DNA of 37,664 nucleotides from DATAVB01 sp040414495 (GCA_040414495.1 JBEDUI010000052.1:1-37664), one strand, 5' to 3'. Counted from the stretch's first letter, positions 19,041 to 27,393 are shown. Numbers and translations: made by a program. Notes: generated by a model not told the origin, from the sequence alone.

Positions 19041-19552
19041 CGGCGCGCCGCCAATGCCGCCGCGGCCAGCCGGGACTGGGCCGGGCCGCGCCAGACGTGA
19101 CAGATCGCCAATGCCAGTGCGTCGGCCACATCCGGTGGTTTGGGTAGGTCGGGCAGCCGCAAGAGTCGGACCACCATCCCTCCTACCTGCGCCTTTTCGG
19201 CCCGCCCGGAGCCGGTCACCGCGGCCTTCACCTCGCTCGGTGTGTGCAGTACGACCGGAATGCCGGCCCGGGTCGCGGTCAGAATCGCCATCGCCGACGC
19301 CTGCGCGGTGCCCATCACGGTCCGTACGTTGTGCTGGCTGAACACCCGCTCCACGGCCACCACGTCCGGCCGGTGCCGGGCGACCTGGTCAGCCAGCGCG
19401 TCGGCGATCGTGCACAGCCGCTCGCCGATCTCGCTGCCAGCCGGGGTGCGGATCACGCCGTACTCAACCGCGCGCAAGGGACGACCGGCCGCGCCGTCGA
19501 CCACGCCCCAGCCGCACCGGGTCAGGCCCGGATCGACCCCCAGCACCCGCAC
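19037..19552 (-). CDS. ruvC: Holliday junction resolvase RuvC
   Basis: Dimeric endonuclease that resolves Holliday junctions released by RuvAB. The 171-residue protein has the RNase H-like fold with the acidic catalytic set visible as D7 (GVDPG), E68 (AVERVF), D141 and D144 (PPDVADALA). The GTG start is supported by GGGAG about six bases upstream. An SOS box lies 17 bases before the start and overlaps the expected transcription start, so this is the first gene of a DNA-damage-induced operon. The C-terminal Ala/Arg-rich end overlaps the TPR gene by four bases. Confidence 0.97.
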   Translation of the reverse strand: MRVLGVDPGLTRCGWGVVDGAAGRPLRAVEYGVIRTPAGSEIGERLCTIADALADQVARHRPDVVAVERVFSQHNVRTVMGTAQASAMAILTATRAGIPVVLHTPSEVKAAVTGSGRAEKAQVGGMVVRLLRLPDLPKPPDVADALALAICHVWRGPAQSRLAAAALAARR

Positions 19553-19568
19553 GCGCCACTCCCATCAC

Positions 19569-19590
19569 CGAACGCTCGTTCGACACCGTA
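19569..19590 (-). promoter_or_regulatory. LexA SOS box and candidate -10 element of ruvC
   Basis: The near-perfect palindrome CGAACGCTCGTTCGA (19569-19583) matches the actinobacterial and Gram-positive LexA consensus GAAC-N4-GTTC exactly. On the minus strand TACGGT (19590-19585) fits TANNNT and lies one base upstream of the palindrome, so bound LexA would cover the start point. The -35 is not clear. The site sits 17 bases upstream of the ruvC GTG. Confidence 0.88.
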
Positions 19591-19633
19591 ACGGGCGAGC
19601 CGGCGCAGTTCGTACAAGACGCGCCGAGGACGA

Positions 19634-20383
19634 TCAGCCGACCGCGGCCATGACCTCGTCGGACACGTCGAAGTTCGCGTACACGTTCTGCACGTCGTCG
19701 GAGTCCTCGAGCGCATCGATCAACCGGAAGACCTTGCGCGCGCCCTCCTCGTCCAGCGGCACCGACACGCTGGGCAGGAAGCTGGCCTCGGCCGATTCGT
19801 ACTCGATTCCGCCGTCCTGCAGGGCGGTCCGTACCGCGACCAGATCGCCGGCCTCGGACACGACCTCGAACGATTCGCCCAGGTCGTTGACCTCCTCGGC
19901 CCCCGCGTCCAGCACGGCGGTCAGGACGTCATCCTCGGTCAGCTCCGCTTTCGGGACGATGACCACGCCCTTGCGGTTGAACAGGTACGCGACCGAGCCG
20001 GGGTCGCCCATCGAGCCGCCGTTACGGGTGACCGCGGTACGCACCTCGGAGGCGGCGCGGTTGCGGTTGTCGGTGAGGCATTCGATGAGGATCGCGACGC
20101 CGCCGGGGCCGTAGCCCTCGTACGTAATGGATTCCCAGGCCGACCCGCCGGCCTCCAGTCCCGCGCCGCGCTTGACCGCGCGGTCGATGTTGTCGTTGGG
20201 GACCGAGCTCTTCTTCGCCTTCTGGACGGCGTCGTACAGGGTCGGGTTGGCCGAGGCGTCGCCGCCGCCGGTGCGAGCCGCGACCTCGATGTTCTTGATC
20301 AGTTTGGCGAACATCTTGCCGCGTTTGGCGTCGACGACGGCCTTCTTGTGCTTGGTGGTTGCCCACTTGGAGTGGCCGCTCAT
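19634..20383 (-). CDS. yebC: YebC/PmpR family protein
   Basis: A 249-residue protein of the TACO1/YebC family, with the typical start MSGHSKWATTKHKKA and conserved segments AARTGGGDASANPTL and ITYEGYGPGGVAILIECLTDN. Family members have been reported both as transcription regulators and as ribosome-associated factors that relieve stalling at proline stretches, so the role in this organism is open. No signal peptide or membrane segment is seen. The start overlaps the pdxT stop by four bases, and the ruvC promoter region follows 81 bp downstream; this matches Rv2603c beside Rv2604c. Confidence 0.95.
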   Translation of the reverse strand: MSGHSKWATTKHKKAVVDAKRGKMFAKLIKNIEVAARTGGGDASANPTLYDAVQKAKKSSVPNDNIDRAVKRGAGLEAGGSAWESITYEGYGPGGVAILIECLTDNRNRAASEVRTAVTRNGGSMGDPGSVAYLFNRKGVVIVPKAELTEDDVLTAVLDAGAEEVNDLGESFEVVSEAGDLVAVRTALQDGGIEYESAEASFLPSVSVPLDEEGARKVFRLIDALEDSDDVQNVYANFDVSDEVMAAVG

Positions 20384-20991
20384 GAGGTTCCTTTCACCAT
20401 TTCGACGAACAACGCGTGCACCCGCGCATCGTGAGTGATCTCGGGGTGGAACGACGTGGCCAGACGGAGCTCGTCACGGACCGCGACGATCCTACCGGTG
20501 GCCGGACCGGACTGGACGCGTCCGATCGGCTCGACGCCGGGACCCACCGCGTCCACCCACGGGGCACGGATGAATACAGCGTGATAGGGCGTCTCGCTCA
20601 TTCCTTCCAGCGCCACGTCGGCCTCGAACGAGTCGATCTGCCGGCCGAACGCGTTACGCCGGACCGTGATGTCCATGCCGCCGAACGTCTGCTGCCCGGC
20701 CGCGCCGTCCAGGATCCGGTCGGCCAACATGATCATCCCGGCGCAGGTGCCGAACGCGGGCATGCCGGCGGCGAGCCGTTTGCGCAGCGGGTCGGACAGC
20801 TCGAACGTGTCGGCCAGCTTGATGATCGTCGTCGACTCACCGCCCGGAATGACCAGTCCGTCCACCTGGTCGAGCTCTTCGGGACGGCGAACGGATGTGG
20901 CCCGGGCTCCGCACTCGGTCAACATGCGCAGGTGCTCGCGCACATCGCCTTGCAGGGCCAGGACGCCGATGAGCGGTTGAGTGGCAGACAC
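20380..20991 (-). CDS. pdxT: Pyridoxal 5'-phosphate synthase, glutaminase subunit
   Basis: Class I glutamine amidotransferase that feeds ammonia to PdxS for direct PLP synthesis (deoxyxylulose-independent route). The 203-residue protein has the family start IGVLALQGDVREH, the GGEST stretch (50-54), catalytic Cys83 in GTCAGM, and the His182/Glu184 pair in SFHPEIT. The M-strand order is pdxS, a small membrane protein gene, pdxT, yebC; in M. tuberculosis tesB2 occupies the intervening position. Confidence 0.97.
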   Translation of the reverse strand: MSATQPLIGVLALQGDVREHLRMLTECGARATSVRRPEELDQVDGLVIPGGESTTIIKLADTFELSDPLRKRLAAGMPAFGTCAGMIMLADRILDGAAGQQTFGGMDITVRRNAFGRQIDSFEADVALEGMSETPYHAVFIRAPWVDAVGPGVEPIGRVQSGPATGRIVAVRDELRLATSFHPEITHDARVHALFVEMVKGTS

Positions 20992-21077
20992 GATTTCCAG
21001 CCTAATCGGCGACCTCGGGAGACTGCTCAGCGGCGATCACTCTGGCGACAAAACCGGGTACCGCCCCTATTCGACAG

Positions 21078-21566
21078 TCATCGTCGGCGGACCCGACGGT
21101 AGAGACAGTTCCAGATCCCCAGCGCGACCGCGGGCGTCACGCCCAGGTACACACCGACGTCGAAGTCCGGTACCCGGTGCTCGATCGCGTATTCGAAGCT
21201 CCCAGGCGAGTCGGTCTCGTACTGGGTGGAGAACAGCATCGCGGCGACGTACAGCGCCGGCAGACACAGCAGCGCCGCCGCCCATCCCAGCGCGCCGGTC
21301 GCCCGGCCTCGGCCGGCGACAGCGAACCAGACCCGGCGTACCAGGAGCAGCACGATGGGAACGCCGCAGATCGCGGCGCCGAGCCAGATGTCCCGCGCCG
21401 GGTGACCGCCACCGAGCCGGGCCAGCAGGTCAAGCACCTGCCAGCGGGTCAGCAGCATCAGGATGCCGAGCGCGACCACGCCCAGCACCGCGCACCGGAC
21501 GAACAGATTCGTGCGCCGCGATGGGCGGGCCGGATCGACTGGCAGTTGCCCGTTCTGTGTTGACAT
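21078..21566 (-). CDS. Small integral membrane protein, unknown function
   Basis: A 162-residue protein with four predicted membrane helices (about 30-48, 66-88, 97-116 and 134-152) and a basic C-terminus, RRVRRR. I do not recognise a family. The ATG at 21566 is chosen because GGGGAG lies four to five bases upstream; an in-frame start at 21632 would add 22 residues but has less support. The gene sits between pdxS and pdxT. Location may reflect insertion rather than a role in vitamin B6 synthesis. Confidence 0.7.
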   Translation of the reverse strand: MSTQNGQLPVDPARPSRRTNLFVRCAVLGVVALGILMLLTRWQVLDLLARLGGGHPARDIWLGAAICGVPIVLLLVRRVWFAVAGRGRATGALGWAAALLCLPALYVAAMLFSTQYETDSPGSFEYAIEHRVPDFDVGVYLGVTPAVALGIWNCLYRRVRRR

Positions 21567-21620
21567 CGCACTCCCCGAGTTATTGGGGAAGAGCGTGGCA
21601 TGATCCGGCTTTAGCGCGCT

Positions 21621-21662
21621 GGCGTCATCCACAGGCCCCGCTCGATGACGCCGTTATCCACA
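21621..21662. other. Inverted repeat with two DnaA-box-like sequences 3' of pdxS
   Basis: GGCGTCATC (21621-21629) and GATGACGCC (21644-21652) form a perfect 9-bp inverted repeat with a 14-base loop just after pdxS, a possible terminator hairpin although no U-run follows. Overlapping it are TCATCCACA (21625-21633) and TTATCCACA (21654-21662); the second equals the classical DnaA box. The two are 29 bp apart, followed in both cases by GGC. Confidence 0.5.
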
Positions 21663-21673
21663 GGCGCGTCGGT

Positions 21674-22588
21674 TTACCAGCCGCGTTCGGCGAGGCGGTG
21701 CGGCTCGGGGACCTCTTCGACGTTGATGCCGACCATCGGCTCACCCAGGCCACGGGAGACCTTGGCGATCATGTCGGGGTCGTCGTGGAACGTCGTCGCC
21801 TTGACGATCGCCGCGGCGCGGGCGGCCGGGTCACCGGACTTGAAGATGCCCGATCCCACGAACACACCCTCGGCACCCAACTGCATCATCATGGCCGCGT
21901 CGGCCGGGGTGGCGATCCCGCCGGCGGTGAACAGCACGACCGGTAGCTTGCCGGCGCTGGCCACCTCGCGCACCAGCTCGTACGGGGCCTGTAGCTCCTT
22001 GGCCGCCACGTACAACTCGTCCTCGGGCAGCGAGGTGAGCCGGCGGATCTCGGCGCGGATCTGACGCATGTGCGTGGTCGCGTTCGAGACGTCGCCGGTG
22101 CCGGCCTCGCCCTTGGAGCGGATCATGGCCGCGCCCTCGGTGATCCGGCGCAGCGCCTCACCGAGGTTGGTGGCGCCGCAGACGAACGGCACGGTGAACG
22201 CCCACTTGTCGATGTGGTTGGCGTAATCGGCCGGGGTCAGCACCTCGGACTCGTCGATGTAGTCGACACCGAGCGACTGCAGCACCTGCGCCTCGACGAA
22301 ATGCCCGATCCGCGCCTTGGCCATCACCGGGATCGAGACCGCGGAGATGATGCCGTCGATCAGGTCCGGGTCGCTCATCCGGGCCACGCCACCCTGCGCG
22401 CGGATGTCAGCCGGGACCCGCTCCAGCGCCATCACCGCGACGGCGCCGGCGTCCTCGGCGATTTTCGCCTGCTCGGCGGTGACCACGTCCATGATCACGC
22501 CGCCCTTGAGCATTTCGGCCATGCCACGCTTGACCCGGGCCGTGCCGGCTACGGGGTTGTCTGGGGTGGTGCGCTGCGGGCTTGACAC
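21674..22588 (-). CDS. pdxS: Pyridoxal 5'-phosphate synthase, synthase subunit
   Basis: The (beta/alpha)8 lyase that builds PLP from ribose 5-phosphate, glyceraldehyde 3-phosphate and ammonia supplied by PdxT. The highly conserved family sequence is intact: GTARVKRGMAEMLKGGVIMDVV (quoted in part: KRGMAEML, VIMDVV), KARIGHF with the Schiff-base lysine at 91, RSKGEAGTG (second lysine) and the C-terminal RGLGEPMVG. GTG at 22588 gives 304 residues, the usual length, with AGGAGAGG upstream. An in-frame GTG-type extension to 22660 is rejected. The gene lies 88 bp after the DUF3048 gene. Confidence 0.97.
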   Translation of the reverse strand: MSSPQRTTPDNPVAGTARVKRGMAEMLKGGVIMDVVTAEQAKIAEDAGAVAVMALERVPADIRAQGGVARMSDPDLIDGIISAVSIPVMAKARIGHFVEAQVLQSLGVDYIDESEVLTPADYANHIDKWAFTVPFVCGATNLGEALRRITEGAAMIRSKGEAGTGDVSNATTHMRQIRAEIRRLTSLPEDELYVAAKELQAPYELVREVASAGKLPVVLFTAGGIATPADAAMMMQLGAEGVFVGSGIFKSGDPAARAAAIVKATTFHDDPDMIAKVSRGLGEPMVGINVEEVPEPHRLAERGW

Positions 22589-22676
22589 GGCGTCGCCTCT
22601 CCTGAAATCGCGGTGGGTTTTTGTGTTCGGAAGACCACGGTACGGACGATTCTCGCGCACCAGTTTACGGCGCGGT

Positions 22677-23771
22677 TCAGCTGGTTTTCACCACAGCGCC
22701 GCGCGGGGAGAGCAGCACCCAGGCACCGCCGGGATGTAACGGTATGTCCTTGCCCGACGCGCTCACGTAGTGCGTCTGGGCGTGTGGGCTGGCGCGGACC
22801 CAGCGGGCGTGCAGCATCCGGCCGTCCCGGAAGATCAGCGCCTTACCGGAGCCGACCGGCTTGGTGTCGGCGGACGGGTTGCCGGCCACGTCGACATCAC
22901 GCGCATCGGCGACGATCTTGCATTCCTGCACGATGACGTTCGGCGAGGACACCGCGGCGCCGTTGCTCTGCCGTACGGTCTGGCCGTCGATCTGCCGATC
23001 CCAGCGCCGCCGGCCCGAATCCCACCGGAAGCTGACCGGCGTATTGCCGACCGGGGCCGTGAACCCGTGCACCGCCGGCGCGCTGGCCAGGCCGCGGGCC
23101 TGCCGGGCCCAGCGGAACCCGACGTCTCGAACCCGGGCACCCGTACGCAGGACTCCGTCAAGCGAGGCCAGGTTGACCATCAGGTTGTACGGAGCCGGTT
23201 TGGCGCCGCTGCGCGAGTACGGGCCGCCGTGCACCGGCTGGGAGCCGTCCACGATGTGGGTTTGGCGTACGGCCGAGACGACTCCGCTGGCGCCGCCGGA
23301 GTACGCGAGCGCGACGCCGCCGTACGGGGCGAGCAGCAGCGGGTCGCCGAGCCGGACGCTGCGGACCGGGCCGACCGCACTCGGATGGTGGCCGGCGTAG
23401 ACCGCGACGAGTCGGGTCAGACCGCCCTCGACCTGCTCCACGTACACAATGTCGGCCGAATCGATGTTGACCTGCGGGCGCCCGGCCGACGTGTCGTCCA
23501 TCTTCACCGCGATGACCCGGCCCTTGGGGATCGGCGAGAGGCCGGTCAGCGGGTTGCCCGTGATCTTGGTGACCATGTGGCGTACGGCGCGGTACCGGGT
23601 CGGGCCGGGCTTGGGCCGCGGCCTCGGCCGGGGCGCGGCGCTGGAACTGGGAGTCGACTTGGCCGAATGCTTGGGCGCGGCGGTGTGTACGACCTTGGGC
23701 CCGCTGCAGGCCACGGCCGGTAACAGGACAACGGCGCCGATGGCCCACCGCAGGTGGGATTGGAAGCGCAT
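22677..23771 (-). CDS. DUF3048-type lipoprotein
   Basis: A 364-residue secreted protein. It starts MRFQSHLRWAIGAVVLLP with a hydrophobic core and a lipobox-like AVAC, so it is probably an acylated lipoprotein. A Lys/Ser/Pro-rich linker (about 30-60) precedes the DUF3048 region, recognised by RPQVNIDSADIVYVEQVEGG, SAVGPVRSVRLGD and a C-terminal half ending with a repeated strand pattern. DUF3048 (YerB-like) has no established biochemical role. The ATG at 23771 is chosen because the signal peptide begins there and the upstream gene stops four bases before it; an open frame to 23954 overlaps that gene and is not supported. Confidence 0.85.
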   Translation of the reverse strand: MRFQSHLRWAIGAVVLLPAVACSGPKVVHTAAPKHSAKSTPSSSAAPRPRPRPKPGPTRYRAVRHMVTKITGNPLTGLSPIPKGRVIAVKMDDTSAGRPQVNIDSADIVYVEQVEGGLTRLVAVYAGHHPSAVGPVRSVRLGDPLLLAPYGGVALAYSGGASGVVSAVRQTHIVDGSQPVHGGPYSRSGAKPAPYNLMVNLASLDGVLRTGARVRDVGFRWARQARGLASAPAVHGFTAPVGNTPVSFRWDSGRRRWDRQIDGQTVRQSNGAAVSSPNVIVQECKIVADARDVDVAGNPSADTKPVGSGKALIFRDGRMLHARWVRASPHAQTHYVSASGKDIPLHPGGAWVLLSPRGAVVKTS

Positions 23772-23775
23772 GCGC

Positions 23776-24306
23776 TCAGCCCGTCTCGACCGGAGCGCGA
23801 GACGCCGGCGAGGTTGTGGGGACGGCGTCCACGATCTCGAAGAACGCCGGTGCGGGGCGACGAGCGGCCAGCCGGAACATTCGCGCCAGCCTACGGGACC
23901 GCAGCGAGCGGGTGTCACGCACCGCGTCGTTGTAGAACCGGCGGGCCAGCACAACCCGGGTCGAGGCGTCGTACAGATCCCGTAACCGATCCGCGTTCAG
24001 GCCCGGCGGCAGCTCGGTCAGCAACCGGCCGAGCTCGTTCTCGGCCAACTCGCGACCGGCCTCGTCCGCCTCCAATGCCTGCCGGCAGGCGGCCCGCAAC
24101 CGGTCGGCCAGCCCGGCCCCGAGGATCGCGCCGTCGTGGTCGGCCAGCGCCTGTGCGGCCGCGGCCCGGCGGACGAGTTGGGCATCGAGCGAGGAGCGCG
24201 CCGAATCGGTCCGGACACCCAACCGGTCCAGCCGACTGGCGGTCCAGAAGACCCACAACGCCAGCACAACGGCAAGTGCGATGACCAGCGCCAGCACGAT
24301 CTCCAC
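23776..24306 (-). CDS. LemA-like membrane-anchored protein
   Basis: A 176-residue protein with one N-terminal membrane helix (about 3-22) followed by a helical cytoplasmic or external domain. The C-terminal ARRFYNDAVRDTRSLRSRR matches the hallmark of the LemA family (RxxYNDAVxxYN), whose function is unknown in most bacteria. The hydrophobic N-terminus and long helices fit that family. It lies between pimA and the DUF3048 lipoprotein gene and is separated from the latter by four bases, so the two are probably co-expressed at the envelope. Confidence 0.75.
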   Translation of the reverse strand: MEIVLALVIALAVVLALWVFWTASRLDRLGVRTDSARSSLDAQLVRRAAAAQALADHDGAILGAGLADRLRAACRQALEADEAGRELAENELGRLLTELPPGLNADRLRDLYDASTRVVLARRFYNDAVRDTRSLRSRRLARMFRLAARRPAPAFFEIVDAVPTTSPASRAPVETG

Positions 24307-24322
24307 GTTCTGATCTTAGGCC

Positions 24323-24357
24323 GGCCGGGCGGACCGACCCGGCCCTGACCCTCAGGG
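24323..24357 (-). terminator. Two adjacent hairpins after pimA
   Basis: GGCCGGG (24323-24329) pairs with CCCGGCC (24338-24344) over an eight-base loop, and CCCTGA (24343-24348) pairs with TCAGGG (24352-24357) over CCC, the latter including the pimA stop codon. Neither is followed by a U-run on the minus strand. They are candidate GC-rich terminators or attenuators between pimA and the LemA-like gene. Confidence 0.4.
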
Positions 24358-25590
24358 TTGGTACGGCTGGGCGCTTTCCGGTGTGCCGGTCAGACCCCGG
24401 TCCTCGCGTGCGGTGACCTGGCCCGGGGTGATCGCGGCGGTCAGCTCGTACACCCGCAGGATCTGGGTCGCGACGACCTTCCAGTCGTACGCCCGCACCA
24501 CGTCCGAGCCGGCTTTGATGAGTTCGGTCCGGTGGCGTGGCGAGTCCAGCAATTCGGCCAGGGCGGCCGCGGCGCCGTCCGGGTCGCCGGTGCCGAACAT
24601 CCGGCCGGCCCGCCCGCCGTCGAGGACCCGCCGGAACGGTTCGAGGTCGCTGGCGGCGATGGCCGTACCGGTCGCCATCGCCTCCAGGAGGATTACGCCG
24701 AAGCTCTCGCCGCCAAGGTTGGGCGCGCAGTAGACGTCGACCGAGGCCAGCATCCGGGCCTTGTCGGCCTCGCTGACCTGACCGAGCAGGTCGACCCGGT
24801 CGGCCAACACCGGCGGCAGGCTCTGCCGCAGCTCGGCCTCGTCGCCCGGACCAGCGATCAGCAGCCGCAGATCGGGCCGCGTGGGCGCGAGCCGTTCCAA
24901 CGCGCCGATCAGCACCCCGATCCCCTTGCGGGGCTCGCCGTACCGGCCGATGAATCCGACCGTTCCGCCCGGGCGCGGGTACCCGGGCAGCGGCGGCGCG
25001 CCGGCGAAGTGCTCGATCGCGACACCGTTCGGGATCTCGACCGCGTCGCCGCCGAGGTGCTCGACCTGCACCTGCCGGGCAGCGGCTGAGACGGCGATCC
25101 GGCCGTGGATGCGTTCCAGGAACGGCTGCAGCATGTTCTGCGCCGCCGACAGCGAACGGGATCTGGGGTTGGAGGTGTGGAACGTGGCGACGATCGGTCC
25201 GCGGGCCAGGATGCAGGCCAGCAACGACACGCTCGGGGCGACCGGTTCGTGCAGGTGCAGCACGTCGAACTGCCCGTCCCGCAGCCAGCGCCGTACCCGG
25301 GCCGCCGACACCGGGCCGAACTGCAGCCGGGCGACCGACCCGTTGTACCGGACCGGCACGGCCCGGCCGGCGCCGACCACGTAGTCCGGCAGCGTGCTCT
25401 CGTCGTCGACCGGGGTCAGCACCGACACCAGGTGGCCCATCCCGATCAGGGTCTCGGCCAGATCGCGCACGTGCGACTGCACGCCGCCAGGCACATCCCA
25501 GGTGTACGGGCAGACCAGCCCGACCCGAAGCGGCCGGTTGCCGTACCCGGTCCGGCTGTTCACCCGGGGGCCGGGCCGGTCGGTGCTCAC
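24352..25590 (-). CDS. pimA: Phosphatidylinositol mannosyltransferase PimA
   Basis: GT-B (GT4) glycosyltransferase that transfers the first mannose from GDP-mannose to phosphatidylinositol on the inner face of the membrane. The 412-residue protein shows PGGVQSHV (34-41, glycine-rich loop), GFIGRYGEPRKG with the nucleotide-sugar-binding Arg and Lys, and GGESFGVILLEAMATG, the E-x7-E type motif. The N-terminus has about 20 extra residues before the first strand LRVGLV. The GTG overlaps the acyltransferase stop by four bases. The pgsA-acyltransferase-pimA order equals Rv2612c-Rv2611c-Rv2610c and supports this specific assignment. Confidence 0.94.
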   Translation of the reverse strand: MSTDRPGPRVNSRTGYGNRPLRVGLVCPYTWDVPGGVQSHVRDLAETLIGMGHLVSVLTPVDDESTLPDYVVGAGRAVPVRYNGSVARLQFGPVSAARVRRWLRDGQFDVLHLHEPVAPSVSLLACILARGPIVATFHTSNPRSRSLSAAQNMLQPFLERIHGRIAVSAAARQVQVEHLGGDAVEIPNGVAIEHFAGAPPLPGYPRPGGTVGFIGRYGEPRKGIGVLIGALERLAPTRPDLRLLIAGPGDEAELRQSLPPVLADRVDLLGQVSEADKARMLASVDVYCAPNLGGESFGVILLEAMATGTAIAASDLEPFRRVLDGGRAGRMFGTGDPDGAAAALAELLDSPRHRTELIKAGSDVVRAYDWKVVATQILRVYELTAAITPGQVTAREDRGLTGTPESAQPYQP

Positions 25591-26597
25591 TGCTCCGGCG
25601 CGGCGGTCGCCGACGAGTCAGGTGGCTGCGCGCCGATGTGGGCACCCGCCGCGTCGGCGACCCACATGCGCTGCAGCATGTGCCAGTCGTGCGGATGGGC
25701 CGCGATGTCCTCGGCGAAGCAGTCAGCCAGCGCCTGGGTCGCGGTACGGACCCGGTCGCGCAGCCTTACCTGCGGGTCCAGTTCGATCGGCGGGTGGAAG
25801 CGCAGCCCCCACCCGGAGCGCTCGTACCAGGTGCCGACCGGCAGCAGCACCGCACCGGTGGTGGCGGCCAGGAACGCTGGACCGGCGGGCATCTTGGCCG
25901 TCGCCCCGAAGAAGTCGACCTCGACCCCGGAGACGGTGAGGTCGCGGTCGGCCACCAGGCAGATGACTCCCCCGGCCCGGAGCCGTTTGGCCAGCGTCTC
26001 GGCCGGTGCGTTCTGCCCACGGTCCAGCGCGAGCACCTCCATGCCCAGGCTTTCCCGGTACTCCACGAACCGCCGGAACAGCGAGTCCGGCTTGAGCCGT
26101 TCGGCGACGGTGGTGAACGGGTGGTCGTTCTGCACCATCCAGATGCCGGCCACATCCCAGTTGCCGGTGTGCGGCAGCGCGATGACCACGCCGCGGCCGG
26201 TGGCCAGCGCGTCTTTGAGCCGTTCCTCGTGTTGCACCTCGACCCGGGCCGCCACGTTGGCGTGGTCCATCACCGGCAGCCGGAACGTCTCGAGCCAGTA
26301 CCGGCCGTACGAGTCGAGGGCGCGTTGGATCAGCGCGATCAGCTCGGTCTCGCTCGCCTCGGGTACGACCCGGCGCAGGTTGCCCGACAGGCGGCGCACC
26401 CCGCGGCCCTGGCGTCGGTACGCGAGCCGGGAGCCGGCGGCGAACGCGGCCCGCGACCAGCCTTCCGGCAGTGCCTTGATCAGGGCCCAGCCGCCCGCGT
26501 ACGCCGCCCCGACGGCCCGGTCCCGGAGTGTTTCCCGCGACGGCAGTGTCTCCCGCGACGGCTTGCCCCGCGTTGGACCAGCCGCCTCGGTGGTCAT
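25587..26597 (-). CDS. patA: Phosphatidylinositol mannoside acyltransferase
   Basis: A 336-residue enzyme of the lysophospholipid/LpxL-HtrB acyltransferase superfamily that acylates PIM. The active-site HTGNWD (143-148) is the H-x4-D motif, and GGVICLVADRDLTVSG contains the second conserved segment. No strong membrane helix is seen; peripheral attachment is expected. The ATG at 26597 overlaps the pgsA stop (ATGA). A much longer open frame to 27407 runs out of the acyltransferase into an antisense-frame reading of pgsA and is rejected. Oddity: a short duplicated stretch SRETL occurs twice near the N-terminus (14-18 and 20-24). Confidence 0.94.
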   Translation of the reverse strand: MTTEAAGPTRGKPSRETLPSRETLRDRAVGAAYAGGWALIKALPEGWSRAAFAAGSRLAYRRQGRGVRRLSGNLRRVVPEASETELIALIQRALDSYGRYWLETFRLPVMDHANVAARVEVQHEERLKDALATGRGVVIALPHTGNWDVAGIWMVQNDHPFTTVAERLKPDSLFRRFVEYRESLGMEVLALDRGQNAPAETLAKRLRAGGVICLVADRDLTVSGVEVDFFGATAKMPAGPAFLAATTGAVLLPVGTWYERSGWGLRFHPPIELDPQVRLRDRVRTATQALADCFAEDIAAHPHDWHMLQRMWVADAAGAHIGAQPPDSSATAAPEQ

Positions 26598-27229
26598 TTC
26601 GTGCCTGCCGCGACCGGTGTCTGTTGCTGCTCGTTGGACTGCCGCTTGACCTCGGCCAGGCGCTGGCAGACCGTGATGCCGGTCGCCGCGACCAGCAGCC
26701 ACAGCGCGACCGCCTGGACGTATGGCACACCGAGCCCGTCCAGGCCGGTGCCGACGAGCACGATAATCAGCCGCTCGGCCCGTTCGGCGATGCCGACGTT
26801 GGCGGTCATGCCGAGCCCTTCGGCCCGGGCCTTGATGTAGGAGGTCACCGCGCCGAAGACCAGGCACAGCAGCGAGGCCAGCAGCAGCGGGTTGTTGTTG
26901 CCGTCGGTGGCGAACCACCAGGCGAGGGCGCCGAAGATCGCACCGTCGGCGACGCGGTCGAGGGTGGAGTCCAGCAGCGCGCCGAACTTCGACGAGACAC
27001 CGCCGGCCCGGGCCACCGCGCCATCGACCATGTCGAGCATGACGAAGAACCAGATGACCAGGGTGCCGACGAAGAAGATGCCCTGGCTGAAGAACCCGAG
27101 CGCCGCCCCCACGGCGCCGAGCGTGCCCACGACCGTGATGGCGTCGGCGGTTACGCCGGCGTCGGCCAGGCGCTTGCCCAGCGGCGCGATCGCCTTCGAG
27201 ATCGAGGCGCGGGCGAAGATGTTGAGCAT
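26594..27229 (-). CDS. pgsA: CDP-alcohol phosphatidyltransferase (phosphatidylinositol synthase type)
   Basis: A 211-residue integral membrane enzyme of the CDP-alcohol phosphatidyltransferase family, predicted to make phosphatidylinositol phosphate for the PIM pathway. The signature DG-x2-AR-x8-G-x3-D-x3-D is complete: D69, G70, A73, R74, G83, D87 and D91, preceded by D66. Hydrophobic segments cover most of 30-65 and 95-200. ATG at 27229 gives a length like M. tuberculosis PgsA1 (217); an in-frame start at 27349 would add 40 atypical residues and cross into the divergent promoter region. It heads the pgsA-patA-pimA set. Confidence 0.93.
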   Translation of the reverse strand: MLNIFARASISKAIAPLGKRLADAGVTADAITVVGTLGAVGAALGFFSQGIFFVGTLVIWFFVMLDMVDGAVARAGGVSSKFGALLDSTLDRVADGAIFGALAWWFATDGNNNPLLLASLLCLVFGAVTSYIKARAEGLGMTANVGIAERAERLIIVLVGTGLDGLGVPYVQAVALWLLVAATGITVCQRLAEVKRQSNEQQQTPVAAGTK

Positions 27230-27363
27230 CGAGGTCCGTTCCGGCGGGAGATTTACTTGACTGTCGCCACGATAGCGCCGTAGCCGTTCGGCACCGCGCA
27301 TCACGGGCCTGTAACGCGTCCGGACAGATGCCGTACACCGGCTGACCACTTCCGGACCGACGC

Positions 27364-27393
27364 TTTACACCCCAGATAACCCGCGAGTACGAA
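27364..27393 (+). promoter_or_regulatory. Candidate promoter of the sugar ABC operon
   Basis: TTTACA (27364-27369, near TTGACA) and TACGAA (27388-27393) are separated by 18 bases, about 30 bases before the binding-protein gene, whose AGGAGGG Shine-Dalgarno lies at 27412-27418. The 192-bp gap to pgsA is a divergent promoter region; I could not assign an operator. Confidence 0.4.

Noticed and set aside
21621..21662. Replication origin
   Set aside because: Only two DnaA-box-like sequences, no AT-rich unwinding zone and no dnaA or dnaN neighbours.
23772..23954. N-terminal extension of the DUF3048 lipoprotein
   Set aside because: It overlaps the LemA-like gene and would bury the signal peptide that starts at 23771.
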